DNA from: Aminivibrio sp.
GTDB lineage: Bacteria > Synergistota > Synergistia > Synergistales > Aminobacteriaceae
Direction: 5' to 3'
Assembly (NCBI RefSeq): GCF_016756745.1
Contig: NZ_JAESIH010000019.1
Span: 1 to 33,567 of the forward strand
DNA: 33,567 nucleotides
Part shown: positions 8,100-16,087 of the stretch, piece by piece
Position numbering within the stretch: the stretch's first letter is position 1
Layout: every line of letters begins with the position of its first letter
Notes under the pieces: generated by a model
Databases searched by the model: none
What the model saw: only the letters and a program-made list of their open reading frames with translations
Told to the model about the DNA's origin: nothing
Made by a program: the position numbers and the translations under genes

Positions 8100-9500
8100 T
8101 TACACCCCGCCCCGGATGCCGTCGAGGATGATCTTCTGCTCCGCCGAGGCGACAATGCGCCTGGTGTAATCCAGGGCATCGGGGTTGACGCTGATGCTGT
8201 CCATGCCCATGGCGACTAGTTTTTCCGCGAAATCGGGAAAGACGGACGGTCCTTCGCCGCAGATGGAGCACGGTATGCCCGCTTTCCTGGCCGCCCGGAC
8301 GGTCATGGATATGGCCTCCAGAACGGAGGGGTGCCGCTCATCGAAGTACCCCATAGCGCCGAGCTTGCCGGAATCCCGATCCACGCCGAGGATGAGCTGG
8401 GTGAGGTCGTTGCTCCCGATGGTGAATCCGTCGCAGATGCCGGCGAACTGGTCGGCCTGCAGTACGACCGAAGGTACTTCCACCATGAGCCAGACCTTGA
8501 AGGACGGGCCGGAGACGAGCCCCTCAGACTCGAGGATAGCCCTGACCTGCTCCATTTCCCGAAGGGTCCGCACGAAGGGAATGATGACGGAGAGATTGGT
8601 GAGGCCGAAATGGTCCCGAACTTTCTTCACGGCATGACATTCGAGGCGGAAGCCCTGTTCATAATCCGGGGAGACATACCGGGACGCTCCCCTCCAGCCG
8701 AGCATGGGGTTGGATTCAAGGGGCTCGATGTCCTGTCCGCCCCGGAGTTTGCGGAAGTCGTTGGTCCGGAAGTCGCTGAAGCGCATAAGCACCGGCCTGG
8801 GGGAGAACCCTGATGCGACGGCGGCAATACCTTCGGCGAGTTTGTCCACGAAGAGGGTCTCCTGTTTCGTCCGGACGAGGTAGATGGGGTGGATGCCGAT
8901 GTCGCCGGAAAAGATGAACTCTGTCCTGAGGAGGCCTACACCGTCGGCGGGCAGGGCGGAGCACCGCTCCACCGATGCGGGGCCTTCAAGATTGATGAGT
9001 ATTTTGGTGGCCGTGACACTTTGGGGCGCCGGGGAGGCTGTCGGCTGCGACAGTACGTCCGGTCGGGGGGCAGCAGCCGGAAGGGCTTCAACGGCAGCGG
9101 CCGGAGACGGGGTTGCGCGCTCCTCACCCTGGAAGACCACTCCCCGGGTAGCGTCCACTACTACGTTCTGCCCTTCGGCGAGGATTTCGGTGGCGTTCCG
9201 GGCGCCTACGATGCAGGGTATTCCGAGCTCCCGGGAGAGTATGGCGGCGTGGCACGTGCGGCCGCCTTCGTCGGTGACGACGGCGCCGGCTTTTCGGAGC
9301 GCGGGGATCATGTCCGGCGTGGTCATGGCGGTTACGAGGATGTCGCCTTCGGTGATCTTCACCGCGTCGGCTGATCCGGGGACAAGGACGACCTTTCCGG
9401 CAGCGAGGCCGGGAGAGGCGGCGAGACCCCTGCAGAGAAGCTTCCGTTCGGGAGTTTTCGGAGCAGGGGACGAGTTCTCGTGCTTCCCGTTCTTTGTCAT
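8100..9500 (-). CDS. PEP-synthase-like protein lacking the ATP-grasp domain
   Basis: A 466-aa protein matching only the second half of pyruvate,water dikinase (PpsA, about 790 aa). Residues about 24-125 form the swivelling phosphohistidine domain with GGRTCHAAILSRELGIPCIVG, giving catalytic His84 and the candidate regulatory Thr82. Residues about 126-163 are an Ala/Pro-rich linker. The rest is the PEP/pyruvate TIM barrel with LLRTEF, ESNPMLGWRG, GSNDLTQL and CSICGEGPS (acid/base Cys414). The N-terminal ATP-binding domain is absent, and the gene has its own start: ATG at 9500 with AAAGGA 9 nt upstream. This is preferred over the ATG at 9518. It lies 66 nt after ppdK, across a strong hairpin. 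It might be one subunit of a split PEP synthase, take phosphate from another ATP-grasp protein, or have a new role. The motifs match PEP synthase better than PTS enzyme I. Confidence 0.85.
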   Translation of the reverse strand: MTKNGKHENSSPAPKTPERKLLCRGLAASPGLAAGKVVLVPGSADAVKITEGDILVTAMTTPDMIPALRKAGAVVTDEGGRTCHAAILSRELGIPCIVGARNATEILAEGQNVVVDATRGVVFQGEERATPSPAAAVEALPAAAPRPDVLSQPTASPAPQSVTATKILINLEGPASVERCSALPADGVGLLRTEFIFSGDIGIHPIYLVRTKQETLFVDKLAEGIAAVASGFSPRPVLMRFSDFRTNDFRKLRGGQDIEPLESNPMLGWRGASRYVSPDYEQGFRLECHAVKKVRDHFGLTNLSVIIPFVRTLREMEQVRAILESEGLVSGPSFKVWLMVEVPSVVLQADQFAGICDGFTIGSNDLTQLILGVDRDSGKLGAMGYFDERHPSVLEAISMTVRAARKAGIPCSICGEGPSVFPDFAEKLVAMGMDSISVNPDALDYTRRIVASAEQKIILDGIRGGV

Positions 9501-9518
9501 GATCTCAGGTCCTTTCAT

Positions 9519-9559
9519 AAAGATCCGCGCCGGGGGGAAGCCCGGCGCGGCGGATCTTT
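9519..9559 (-). other. Strong intercistronic hairpin after ppdK
   Basis: On the minus strand AAAGATCCGC and GCCGG pair with CCGGC and GCGGATCTTT, giving 10 bp plus 5 bp separated by a 3-nt bulge. It fills the gap between ppdK and the PEP-synthase-like gene. In the direction of these genes only three T follow before ATG, so it looks more like an mRNA-stabilising or attenuating structure than a full terminator. Confidence 0.6.
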
Positions 9560-9566
9560 TTCAGTT

Positions 9567-12215
9567 CTAGCTGATTTTGCCCATAGCCGCGTGGGCGGCT
9601 GAGATCCGGGCCACAGGGACCCTGAAGGGCGAGCAGCTCACGTAGTTGAGGCCGACGGCATGGCAGAAGGCGATGCTGGAGGGGTTCCCGCCGTGCTCCC
9701 CGCAGATGCCGACGGAAAGTTTGGGATTGACCTTCCGGCCCTTTTCCACGGCGATCTTCATGAGGGCGCCCACGCCGTCACGGTCGAGCTCGTGGAAGGG
9801 GTTGACGGGCAGAATGCCCTTGTCCTCGTAGTGGCCGAGGAACTTGCCTTCGGCGTCGTCTCGGGAGTAGCCGAAGGTGGTCTGGGTGAGGTCGTTGGTG
9901 CCGAAGCTGAAGAATTCGGCGCACTCGGCGATCTGGTCGGCCACGAAGGCGGCGCGGGGAACCTCTATCATGGTGCCGACGAGGTAGCTGAACTTCTTGC
10001 CGGACTTTTCCATGTAGTCCTTCGCGATTTCGTCGATCTGCTTCCTGAAGAACTCCATTTCCGTTTTCAAGCCCACGAGGGGAATCATGATCTCGGGATG
10101 GATTTCGATACCCTCGTCCACGAGCCGCAGAACGGCCTCGAAGATGGCGCTGACCTGCATGGCGGAAATTTCGGGATACACGATGCCGAGACGGCAGCCC
10201 CGGAAGCCCAGCATGGGGTTGGATTCCTTGAGGGATTCCACCTTGGCCATGACATTACGGACCCTGTCGGCCTCGGGAGAGTGCTCTTTTCCGGCGGCGA
10301 CGAGTTCGGCCAGTTCTTCCTCGAGATCCCTCTCCTTTGGCATGAACTCGTGGAGGGGCGGGTCGAGGAGGCGGATGATGACGGGAAGGCCCTGCATCTC
10401 CTTCAGGATGCCGTAAAAGTCTTCCTTCTGCATGACCTTGAGTTCGTCGAGGGCTGCGACACGCTCCTCATAGCTGTCGGCCACCACGAGGCGCTGCATG
10501 ACGGGAAGGCGGTCGGCGGCCATGAACATGTGCTCGGTACGGCAAAGACCGATACCCTTGGCGCCGAAGGACCGGGCGCGCCGGGCATCCTCGGGGGTGT
10601 CGCCGTTGGCCCATACCTGGAGGCGGGCAAATTCATCGGACCAGGAGAGTATGGTCTTGAAGTCGTCGCTGAACGAGGCCTCCATGAGGGGCGCACCGCC
10701 GAGAAGAACCCGGCCGGTGCTGCCGTCCACGGTGATGGTGTCTCCCTTGCGGACAACCTTGTCTCCCTTGGAGATGGTCTCTTTGTTCAGGTCGATGAGG
10801 ATGTCCTCGCATCCGCTGACGCATGGCTTGCCGAGTCCGCGGGCGACCACGGCGGCGTGGCTGGTCATGCCTCCGCGGCTGGTGACGATTGCTTCGGCGG
10901 CGAAAAGGCCGTGAATGTCGTCGGGGCAAGTCTCGGGCCTGGCGAGGACGACTTTCTTGCCCGACTTGGCCAGCTCGACGGCGTCGTCGGCGTCGAAGCA
11001 GACGATGCCCACACCGGCGCCGGGAGAAGCGGGAAGTCCTTTGGCGAGCACTTCGTTCTCCGCCTTGGGGTCGACCTGCCTGTGCAGGAGCATTTCAACC
11101 TGCTCGGGGGAGACTCTGCCGACGGCGGTCTTCTTGTCTATGAGCCCTTCGTTCACCATGTCCACGGCGATCTTCACGGCCGCTCCGGCAGAGCGCTTGC
11201 CGGTCCGGGTCTGGAGGATGTAGAGCTTGCTGCGCTCGATGGTGAACTCGATGTCCTGCATGTCCTTGTAGGCCTTCTCAAGGTTGGTGGTAATCTCGAA
11301 AAGCTCGTTGTAGACAGCGGGCATGACATCCTTGAGCCGGGCGATGGGAAGGGGCGTCCTGATTCCGGCCACCACGTCCTCGCCCTGGGCGTTCACGAGG
11401 AACTCGCCGTACAGCTCCTTCGTTCCGTCGGAGGGGTTCCGGGTGAAGCACACGCCTGTGCCGCAGTCGTCGCCGAGATTGCCGAAGACCATGGAAACGA
11501 TGTTGACCGCCGTGCCGAGAGAATCGGGAATTTTGTGGAGCTTCCGGTAGGTGATGGCTCTGGGGTTGTTCCAGCTTCTGAAGACCGCCACGATGGCGTT
11601 GCGGAGCTGCTGCCAGGGGTCGGAGGGGAAATCGAACCCGGCGGACTTTTTGAAGATCTCCTTGAACTTCGCGACTATCTCCACGAGGCTCTTTTCGGGG
11701 ATCTCGTTGTCGAAGGTCACGCCGAGGGTTTTCTTTTCGTGCTCCAGCACTTCTTCGAAGGCATCCCCGGTGACTCCGTGGACCACGTTGCCGTACATCT
11801 GGATGAAGCGGCGGTAGCTGTCAAAGGCAAAGCGCCTGTCACCGGAGACCCTTGCGAGGGATTCCACGGACTCGTCGTTGAGACCCAGGTTGAGCACCGT
11901 GTCCATCATGCCGGGCATGGAGATGGGGGCGCCGGAACGGACCGAAACAAGCAGGGGGTTTTCCCCCGTGCCGAAGGTCTTGCCCGTTTCTTTCTCGAGG
12001 GCGTTCATGGCGGTGGTGACATCACCCCAGATGCGGTCAAGGAACTTCTCGTCCTTGCCGTATTCCAGACAGGCCTGGGTGGTCAGAATGAACCCCTGGG
12101 GAACGGGCAGGCCGTACTGAACCATCTGGGCCAGGTTTGCTCCCTTGCCTCCCAGGAGATTTTTCATCTCCGCGTTGCCTTCTTTGAAACTGTACACGTA
12201 CTTCTCTGCGTTCAT
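9567..12215 (-). CDS. ppdK: Pyruvate, phosphate dikinase (PPDK)
   Basis: Interconverts ATP + pyruvate + Pi and AMP + PEP + PPi in the cytoplasm. In fermenters it serves glycolysis or gluconeogenesis at the PEP-pyruvate node. At 882 aa it is the normal length. It has the N-terminal ATP-grasp region (LLGGKGANLAQM, VSVRSGAPISMPGMMDTV), the swivelling domain with GGMTSHAAVVARGLGKPCVSG (phosphohistidine His453, regulatory Thr451) and the C-terminal barrel (RTEHMF, ESNPMLGFRG, GTNDLTQTTFG, GICGEHGG with Cys838). All expected catalytic residues are present. The ATG at 12215 is 2 nt after the stop of the upstream regulator gene; its GGAGGT site lies inside that gene. The two DUF299 regulators just upstream are expected to act on Thr451. 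The call is very secure. Confidence 0.98.
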   Translation of the reverse strand: MNAEKYVYSFKEGNAEMKNLLGGKGANLAQMVQYGLPVPQGFILTTQACLEYGKDEKFLDRIWGDVTTAMNALEKETGKTFGTGENPLLVSVRSGAPISMPGMMDTVLNLGLNDESVESLARVSGDRRFAFDSYRRFIQMYGNVVHGVTGDAFEEVLEHEKKTLGVTFDNEIPEKSLVEIVAKFKEIFKKSAGFDFPSDPWQQLRNAIVAVFRSWNNPRAITYRKLHKIPDSLGTAVNIVSMVFGNLGDDCGTGVCFTRNPSDGTKELYGEFLVNAQGEDVVAGIRTPLPIARLKDVMPAVYNELFEITTNLEKAYKDMQDIEFTIERSKLYILQTRTGKRSAGAAVKIAVDMVNEGLIDKKTAVGRVSPEQVEMLLHRQVDPKAENEVLAKGLPASPGAGVGIVCFDADDAVELAKSGKKVVLARPETCPDDIHGLFAAEAIVTSRGGMTSHAAVVARGLGKPCVSGCEDILIDLNKETISKGDKVVRKGDTITVDGSTGRVLLGGAPLMEASFSDDFKTILSWSDEFARLQVWANGDTPEDARRARSFGAKGIGLCRTEHMFMAADRLPVMQRLVVADSYEERVAALDELKVMQKEDFYGILKEMQGLPVIIRLLDPPLHEFMPKERDLEEELAELVAAGKEHSPEADRVRNVMAKVESLKESNPMLGFRGCRLGIVYPEISAMQVSAIFEAVLRLVDEGIEIHPEIMIPLVGLKTEMEFFRKQIDEIAKDYMEKSGKKFSYLVGTMIEVPRAAFVADQIAECAEFFSFGTNDLTQTTFGYSRDDAEGKFLGHYEDKGILPVNPFHELDRDGVGALMKIAVEKGRKVNPKLSVGICGEHGGNPSSIAFCHAVGLNYVSCSPFRVPVARISAAHAAMGKIS

Positions 12216-12217
12216 CT

Positions 12218-13102
12218 CTATTTCGCACCTCCATGGAATGAATGTCTCTCCGTCGCCCCGGCGAGCAGGGCAAGTATTTCATGGGCCGTTTCCTCAATGG
12301 CCCGTTTCGTGACATCGAAAACCACAATGCCCAGATATTTCATTATACCCGAAGCATAATCGATTTCCCTCATAATTTCTTCAGATCGTACATACAAACT
12401 CTCTTCCGGGGGCAGTCCCATCATGGACATGCGTCTGGTGCGGATTCCCTCCAGGGATACGGGCGACCTGGTCAGGCCCACGATCCGCGTCCGAGGAATG
12501 CGGAAGAGCTGCGGAGGAGGCTCGATGCCCGGAACGAGGGGCACGTTGGCAGCCATGATCCCCCTGTGGGCAAGGTACATGCAGAGGGGGGATTTCCCGG
12601 TCCTCGATATGCCCACGATGACCACGTCCGCCTCCTTGAGGATGGAGGGGTTCCCTCCGTCGTCGGCGGCGATGGTGTATTCCACGGCCCGTACCCTCCG
12701 GAAATATTCCCTGTCCATGGGGTGAAGGAGGGTTCGGTCTTCCTTCGCATCCCGGCCTGACGCCCGCTCAAGCCCCGTAAGCATGGGGGAGAATGCATCG
12801 TACTCGTCGATGCCCCGCGCGAGGCAGGTTTCCCTCACGAGCCGCCGGTATCCGCCGGAAAGAAAGCAGTGAAGCACCACAGCGCCTGCCCGGTAAGCTT
12901 CGTCCAGAGCCTCGCGGATTTTGTCCTCTCCCGCCAGGGAGCCGAACCGGGTTATTTCGATGCCCGTCTTGCCGAAACGGCGGGTAATCCACGACGCACA
13001 GGCCTCGGCAACCTCGGAGAGGCAGTCCGAGAGAACGAAAAGATCCACGTTTTTCCCGTCGGGGAAAGAATATCCGTTCCGTCGTTCACAGAAGGCGACC
13101 AC
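12218..13102 (-). CDS. Second PPDK/PEP-synthase regulatory protein (DUF299), diverged
   Basis: A 294-aa member of the bifunctional kinase/Pi-dependent phosphorylase family that inactivates and reactivates PPDK or PEP synthase by Thr phosphorylation next to the catalytic His. The P-loop-like GISRTGKS (164-171), the following PLCMYLAHRG and ANVPLVPGIEPP, and the C-terminal DVTKRAIEETA are conserved. The N-terminal family motif, SDSTGETAE in the neighbour, reads SDCLSEVAE here (25-33), losing the usual Thr/Gly residues. It starts at GTG (13102), 13 nt after the stop of the first regulator, with AAGGGA 6 nt upstream. It lies 2 nt before ppdK, so translation with PPDK is likely coupled. It may target only one of the two enzymes, or have only one of the two activities. 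Family membership is secure; the target is inferred. Confidence 0.88.
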   Translation of the reverse strand: MVAFCERRNGYSFPDGKNVDLFVLSDCLSEVAEACASWITRRFGKTGIEITRFGSLAGEDKIREALDEAYRAGAVVLHCFLSGGYRRLVRETCLARGIDEYDAFSPMLTGLERASGRDAKEDRTLLHPMDREYFRRVRAVEYTIAADDGGNPSILKEADVVIVGISRTGKSPLCMYLAHRGIMAANVPLVPGIEPPPQLFRIPRTRIVGLTRSPVSLEGIRTRRMSMMGLPPEESLYVRSEEIMREIDYASGIMKYLGIVVFDVTKRAIEETAHEILALLAGATERHSFHGGAK

Positions 13103-13115
13103 CAGCCTTCCCTTC

Positions 13116-13973
13116 TCAGCGGGCCCTAAGGAAGTCCAGGATCTCCTGGGCGGTCTCTTCCACCGCCCTATCGGTCACATCGTAAATGCGGGCGCCCAGC
13201 GACTTGAGATAATCGGTAGCGGCCAGCAGCTCCCGCTCCACCCGCTCTCTGGTGGCATAGGCGGAAGCCGACGGTTCAAGGCCGAGGAGCCGGAGCCTCT
13301 CCTGCCGTATCTGGACGAGCCTTTCAGCGGAGATGATGAGGCCGACGATCTTTGACGAGGGTATCTTTTTGATGATCTCCGGAGGATCCACCTCGGGGAT
13401 AAGGGGAATGTTGGCGGCCTTGAAGCCCTTGTTGGCGATGTACATGGAGAGGGGAGTCTTTCCCGTCCTTGAGACGCCGAGGATGACCAGGTCCGCCTCG
13501 GGCAGGGACTCGGTGCCCCGCCCGTCGTCGCACTGGATGGCGAATTCCACGGCCTTTATCTTCTGGAAGTAGTCTTCGTCCAGCTTCCTGAGCAGCCCAG
13601 GCGCCTGGAGGGGTTCTCTTCCGAGCCGCATCTCCAGGGCGTCCACCATGGGGCCGAGGAGATCGACAAAGGGGATTCCCGCTGCGGCTGTTTTTTCGGC
13701 GAAGACGGAGCGGGTCTGCCGGTCCACCAGGGTACAGACCACGATGGAAGGGACGGCGGCGGCCCGGGCCACGACTTCGTCTATCTTTCCGGGTCCCTCC
13801 ACGTACCGGTACCGGACGATCTTCGAAAAATCGGTGTCGAACTGGCTGATGGCTGCGAGGGCCACATGTTCCGCCGTCTCGCCGGTGGAATCGGAAACGA
13901 TAAAGAGGGTCAGGGTTTCCAGGGCGTCCACTCTCCTTTGGTTCGGCAATGGTTCACTTTGCTGAAAGGGCAT
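13116..13973 (-). CDS. PPDK/PEP-synthase regulatory protein (DUF299), canonical
   Basis: Bifunctional serine/threonine kinase and Pi-dependent phosphorylase controlling PPDK or PEP synthase. The 285-aa protein has the canonical N-terminal VSDSTGETAE (26-35), the P-loop-like GVSRTGKT (166-173) followed by PLSMYIANKGFKAANIPLIP, and a C-terminal DVTDRAVEETAQEIL. Conservation is higher than in the neighbouring copy. The ATG at 13973 lies within the 3' arm of a strong hairpin and has only a weak GGCGGG ahead of it. An alternative GTG fifteen codons in follows AAAGGAG too closely to be ideal, so the start is uncertain. The gene sits 42 nt after glyS. The arrangement glyQ-glyS-regulator-ppdK recurs in other anaerobes, as far as I recall, which supports the role. 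Confidence 0.93.
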   Translation of the reverse strand: MPFQQSEPLPNQRRVDALETLTLFIVSDSTGETAEHVALAAISQFDTDFSKIVRYRYVEGPGKIDEVVARAAAVPSIVVCTLVDRQTRSVFAEKTAAAGIPFVDLLGPMVDALEMRLGREPLQAPGLLRKLDEDYFQKIKAVEFAIQCDDGRGTESLPEADLVILGVSRTGKTPLSMYIANKGFKAANIPLIPEVDPPEIIKKIPSSKIVGLIISAERLVQIRQERLRLLGLEPSASAYATRERVERELLAATDYLKSLGARIYDVTDRAVEETAQEILDFLRAR

Positions 13974-14004
13974 CCCGCCGGGAAGAGGTCTCCGGCGGAA
14001 TGCC
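13969..14004 (-). promoter_or_regulatory. Hairpin overlapping the start of the first DUF299 gene
   Basis: A 13-bp stem with one wobble: on the minus strand GGCATTCCGCCGG (14004-13992) pairs with CCGGCGGGATGCC (13981-13969) around a 10-nt loop. The predicted ATG at 13973 is inside the 3' arm. No T-run follows, so a classic terminator is unlikely; it could limit translation or protect the glyS 3' end. Confidence 0.55.
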
Positions 14005-14015
14005 CGGGCATTCCG

Positions 14016-16082
14016 TCAGGCTCCCTTGAGCACGCTCACGTCCCCCACCTTGCGGAAGAGGGCGCTGCACATGGAAAGAAGGGCTATCCGGTTTGATTTT
14101 ATTCTTTCATCGGGATCCATGACAAGGACATCGTCGAAGAAAGCGGTGACGAAGGGGGAAAGTTCCGCCAGATACCCCGCGAGGCCGTTCCAGTCCTGTT
14201 TTTCCATGGCTCCATCCACGAGGGGAAGAATTCTCTGAATCTCGCCGTGGAGGGCGCTTTCCGCATCCTTCACGAAAAGGGCCGGGTCCACTGTTCCCGC
14301 CTCTTCCCCGCTCTTGGAGATGATGTTCCGCACCCGCACCGCCGAGTTGATCAGGTTAGAGAACCATTCCACCCCCTGGAGTTTCGAGAAGACATCCAGG
14401 AACCGGAGAACCTGGAGAGGTCTGTGTCCTGTGACGGATATGGCGAGGGCGGCAAGTTCGTGGCCGAAGCCCTTTTCCTTGACCTGCATGAGCAGGCGCT
14501 GGGAAAGGAAGGCGAGGACCTTCTCACCTGTCTCAGGGGAGGCGGACAGGAGCTTCATGGACTGGCCCGCCAGTCTGGAGACGTCCACGTCGAGCCCGAG
14601 GCCCCAGATGATCTCGTTGATGCACCGGGCGGCCCGGCGGAGGCCGTAGGGGTCCTGGGAGCCGCTGGGCTCGAGGCCCACCTTGTGGCAGCTCACGATG
14701 ACGTGGGTCCGCTCGGCGAGGCCGAGGACGGCTCCCGGCACGTCGCCGGGAAGCTCGTTGCCCGCCGCTTTGGGAAGGTACTGGTCGTAGAGGGCCCGGG
14801 CCACTCGTTCGGGCTCGCCGTTGCGGAGAGCGTACTCCCTCCCCATGACTCCCTGGAGTTCGGGGAATTCGTAGACCATGTTGGTGACAAGGTCGGCCTT
14901 GGCGAGGAATGCCGCCCGATCCACCACAGGGACGAGGTCGCTCATGCCCATTTCCCCGCAGAGCCAGAGGGCCAGCTCCCTGGTGGTCATGACCTTGTCG
15001 TGGAGGGAGCCGAGCTTCTCCTGGTAGACAATGTTCTTCAGTCGTTCCACGTTGGCGGCGAGAGGGTTCTTCAGGTCTTCGCCCCAGAAGAAGGCCGCGT
15101 CCTCGAGGCGGGCCTTGAGGACCCGCTCGTTGCCCTCCCGGACCACCTCCATGTTGGAAGCCAGGTTGTTGCTTACGCCCACGAAGTAGGGAAGAAGTTT
15201 GCCGTTCTTTCCCCGCACAGAAAAGTACTTCTGGTTCTTTTTCATGGAGGTGGTGAGCACTTCCTCGGGCATCTCCAGGTACTTTCTGCTGAAGGAGCCG
15301 AAGAAGGGCACGGGATACTCCACCAGATAGAGGTTCTCGTTGATGACCTCGGGGTCGAGCTCCACGGAGCCGTCCAGGTCTTTTTCAAGGGAGGCGATGC
15401 CGGCGAGCATCTTCTGGCGGCGCTTGTCCTGGTCGAGGATGACATAGTTGTCGTAGAGCTTGTCCATGAAGTCCGCCGCGTCGGTGATGACGATTTTCCG
15501 GGCGCCCATGAAGCGGTGCCCCACCGTCGAATTTCCGCTCCTGATTCCGCCGTACTCGAAGGGGATGGCCTTCCTGTCCGCCATGGCGAGGATCCACCTG
15601 ATGGGCCTGGCGAAGCGGACCGTGGGGTCGTCCCAGTACATGTTCTTGGGGAAGACGAGTTTCCTGATGAGACCCGGAAGAAGCTCGGGAAGAATGTCAA
15701 GGGTCAGGCCCCCGGGCTCGGAGACTTCGGCGCAGGTGTAGCGCACGCCGTCCACTTCCACGGGGGTGAGCTGCTCGATGGAGACGCCCCTGCTCTTGGC
15801 GAAGCCATGGGCCGCCCTGGTGGGGTTGCCGTTGACGTCGAAGGCGGCGTTCCATGCCGGCCCCTTGAAAGTGCTGACCATGTCGCGCTGCCGTTCGTCG
15901 GCGTCCCGCACGAGGAGGGCGATCCGGCGGGGCGTGGCGAAGGCGGAAAGGCTCTTGAAGCCTATCCTTGCGGCTGAAAGGTCGTCCCTGGCGGTCTTCT
16001 CGAGGAATGCGAGCGTGTCCGGCAGGAAACGGGATGGAATTTCTTCGGTTCCGATTTCGAGAAGGATGTTTTTCAGCACCAT
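14016..16082 (-). CDS. glyS: Glycyl-tRNA synthetase beta subunit
   Basis: The tRNA-recognising large subunit of the heterotetrameric (alpha2-beta2) bacterial glycyl-tRNA synthetase. The protein is 688 aa, the normal length. It starts with the typical LLEIGTEEIPSRFLP, carries the family blocks FPKNMYWDD, RFARPIRWI and HRFMG, and ends in an anticodon-binding-like helical region with FFDDVLVMDPDERIKSNRIALL. The ATG at 16082 has AGGAGG 8 nt upstream; the longer in-frame start at 16172 lies inside glyQ and is rejected. The gap to glyQ is 5 nt, so the two subunits are co-translated. Confidence 0.97.
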   Translation of the reverse strand: MVLKNILLEIGTEEIPSRFLPDTLAFLEKTARDDLSAARIGFKSLSAFATPRRIALLVRDADERQRDMVSTFKGPAWNAAFDVNGNPTRAAHGFAKSRGVSIEQLTPVEVDGVRYTCAEVSEPGGLTLDILPELLPGLIRKLVFPKNMYWDDPTVRFARPIRWILAMADRKAIPFEYGGIRSGNSTVGHRFMGARKIVITDAADFMDKLYDNYVILDQDKRRQKMLAGIASLEKDLDGSVELDPEVINENLYLVEYPVPFFGSFSRKYLEMPEEVLTTSMKKNQKYFSVRGKNGKLLPYFVGVSNNLASNMEVVREGNERVLKARLEDAAFFWGEDLKNPLAANVERLKNIVYQEKLGSLHDKVMTTRELALWLCGEMGMSDLVPVVDRAAFLAKADLVTNMVYEFPELQGVMGREYALRNGEPERVARALYDQYLPKAAGNELPGDVPGAVLGLAERTHVIVSCHKVGLEPSGSQDPYGLRRAARCINEIIWGLGLDVDVSRLAGQSMKLLSASPETGEKVLAFLSQRLLMQVKEKGFGHELAALAISVTGHRPLQVLRFLDVFSKLQGVEWFSNLINSAVRVRNIISKSGEEAGTVDPALFVKDAESALHGEIQRILPLVDGAMEKQDWNGLAGYLAELSPFVTAFFDDVLVMDPDERIKSNRIALLSMCSALFRKVGDVSVLKGA

Positions 16083-16087
16083 GACGA

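Noticed and set aside
9660-12359. An 899-codon open frame on the plus strand
   Set aside because: It lies wholly antisense to ppdK and its neighbour, is low-complexity (Gly, Asp, Val, His-rich) and has no family motif. High GC at third positions removes stop codons on the opposite strand.
14247-15977. A 576-codon plus-strand frame
   Set aside because: Antisense shadow of glyS with no recognisable domain; glyS is fully supported on the other strand.
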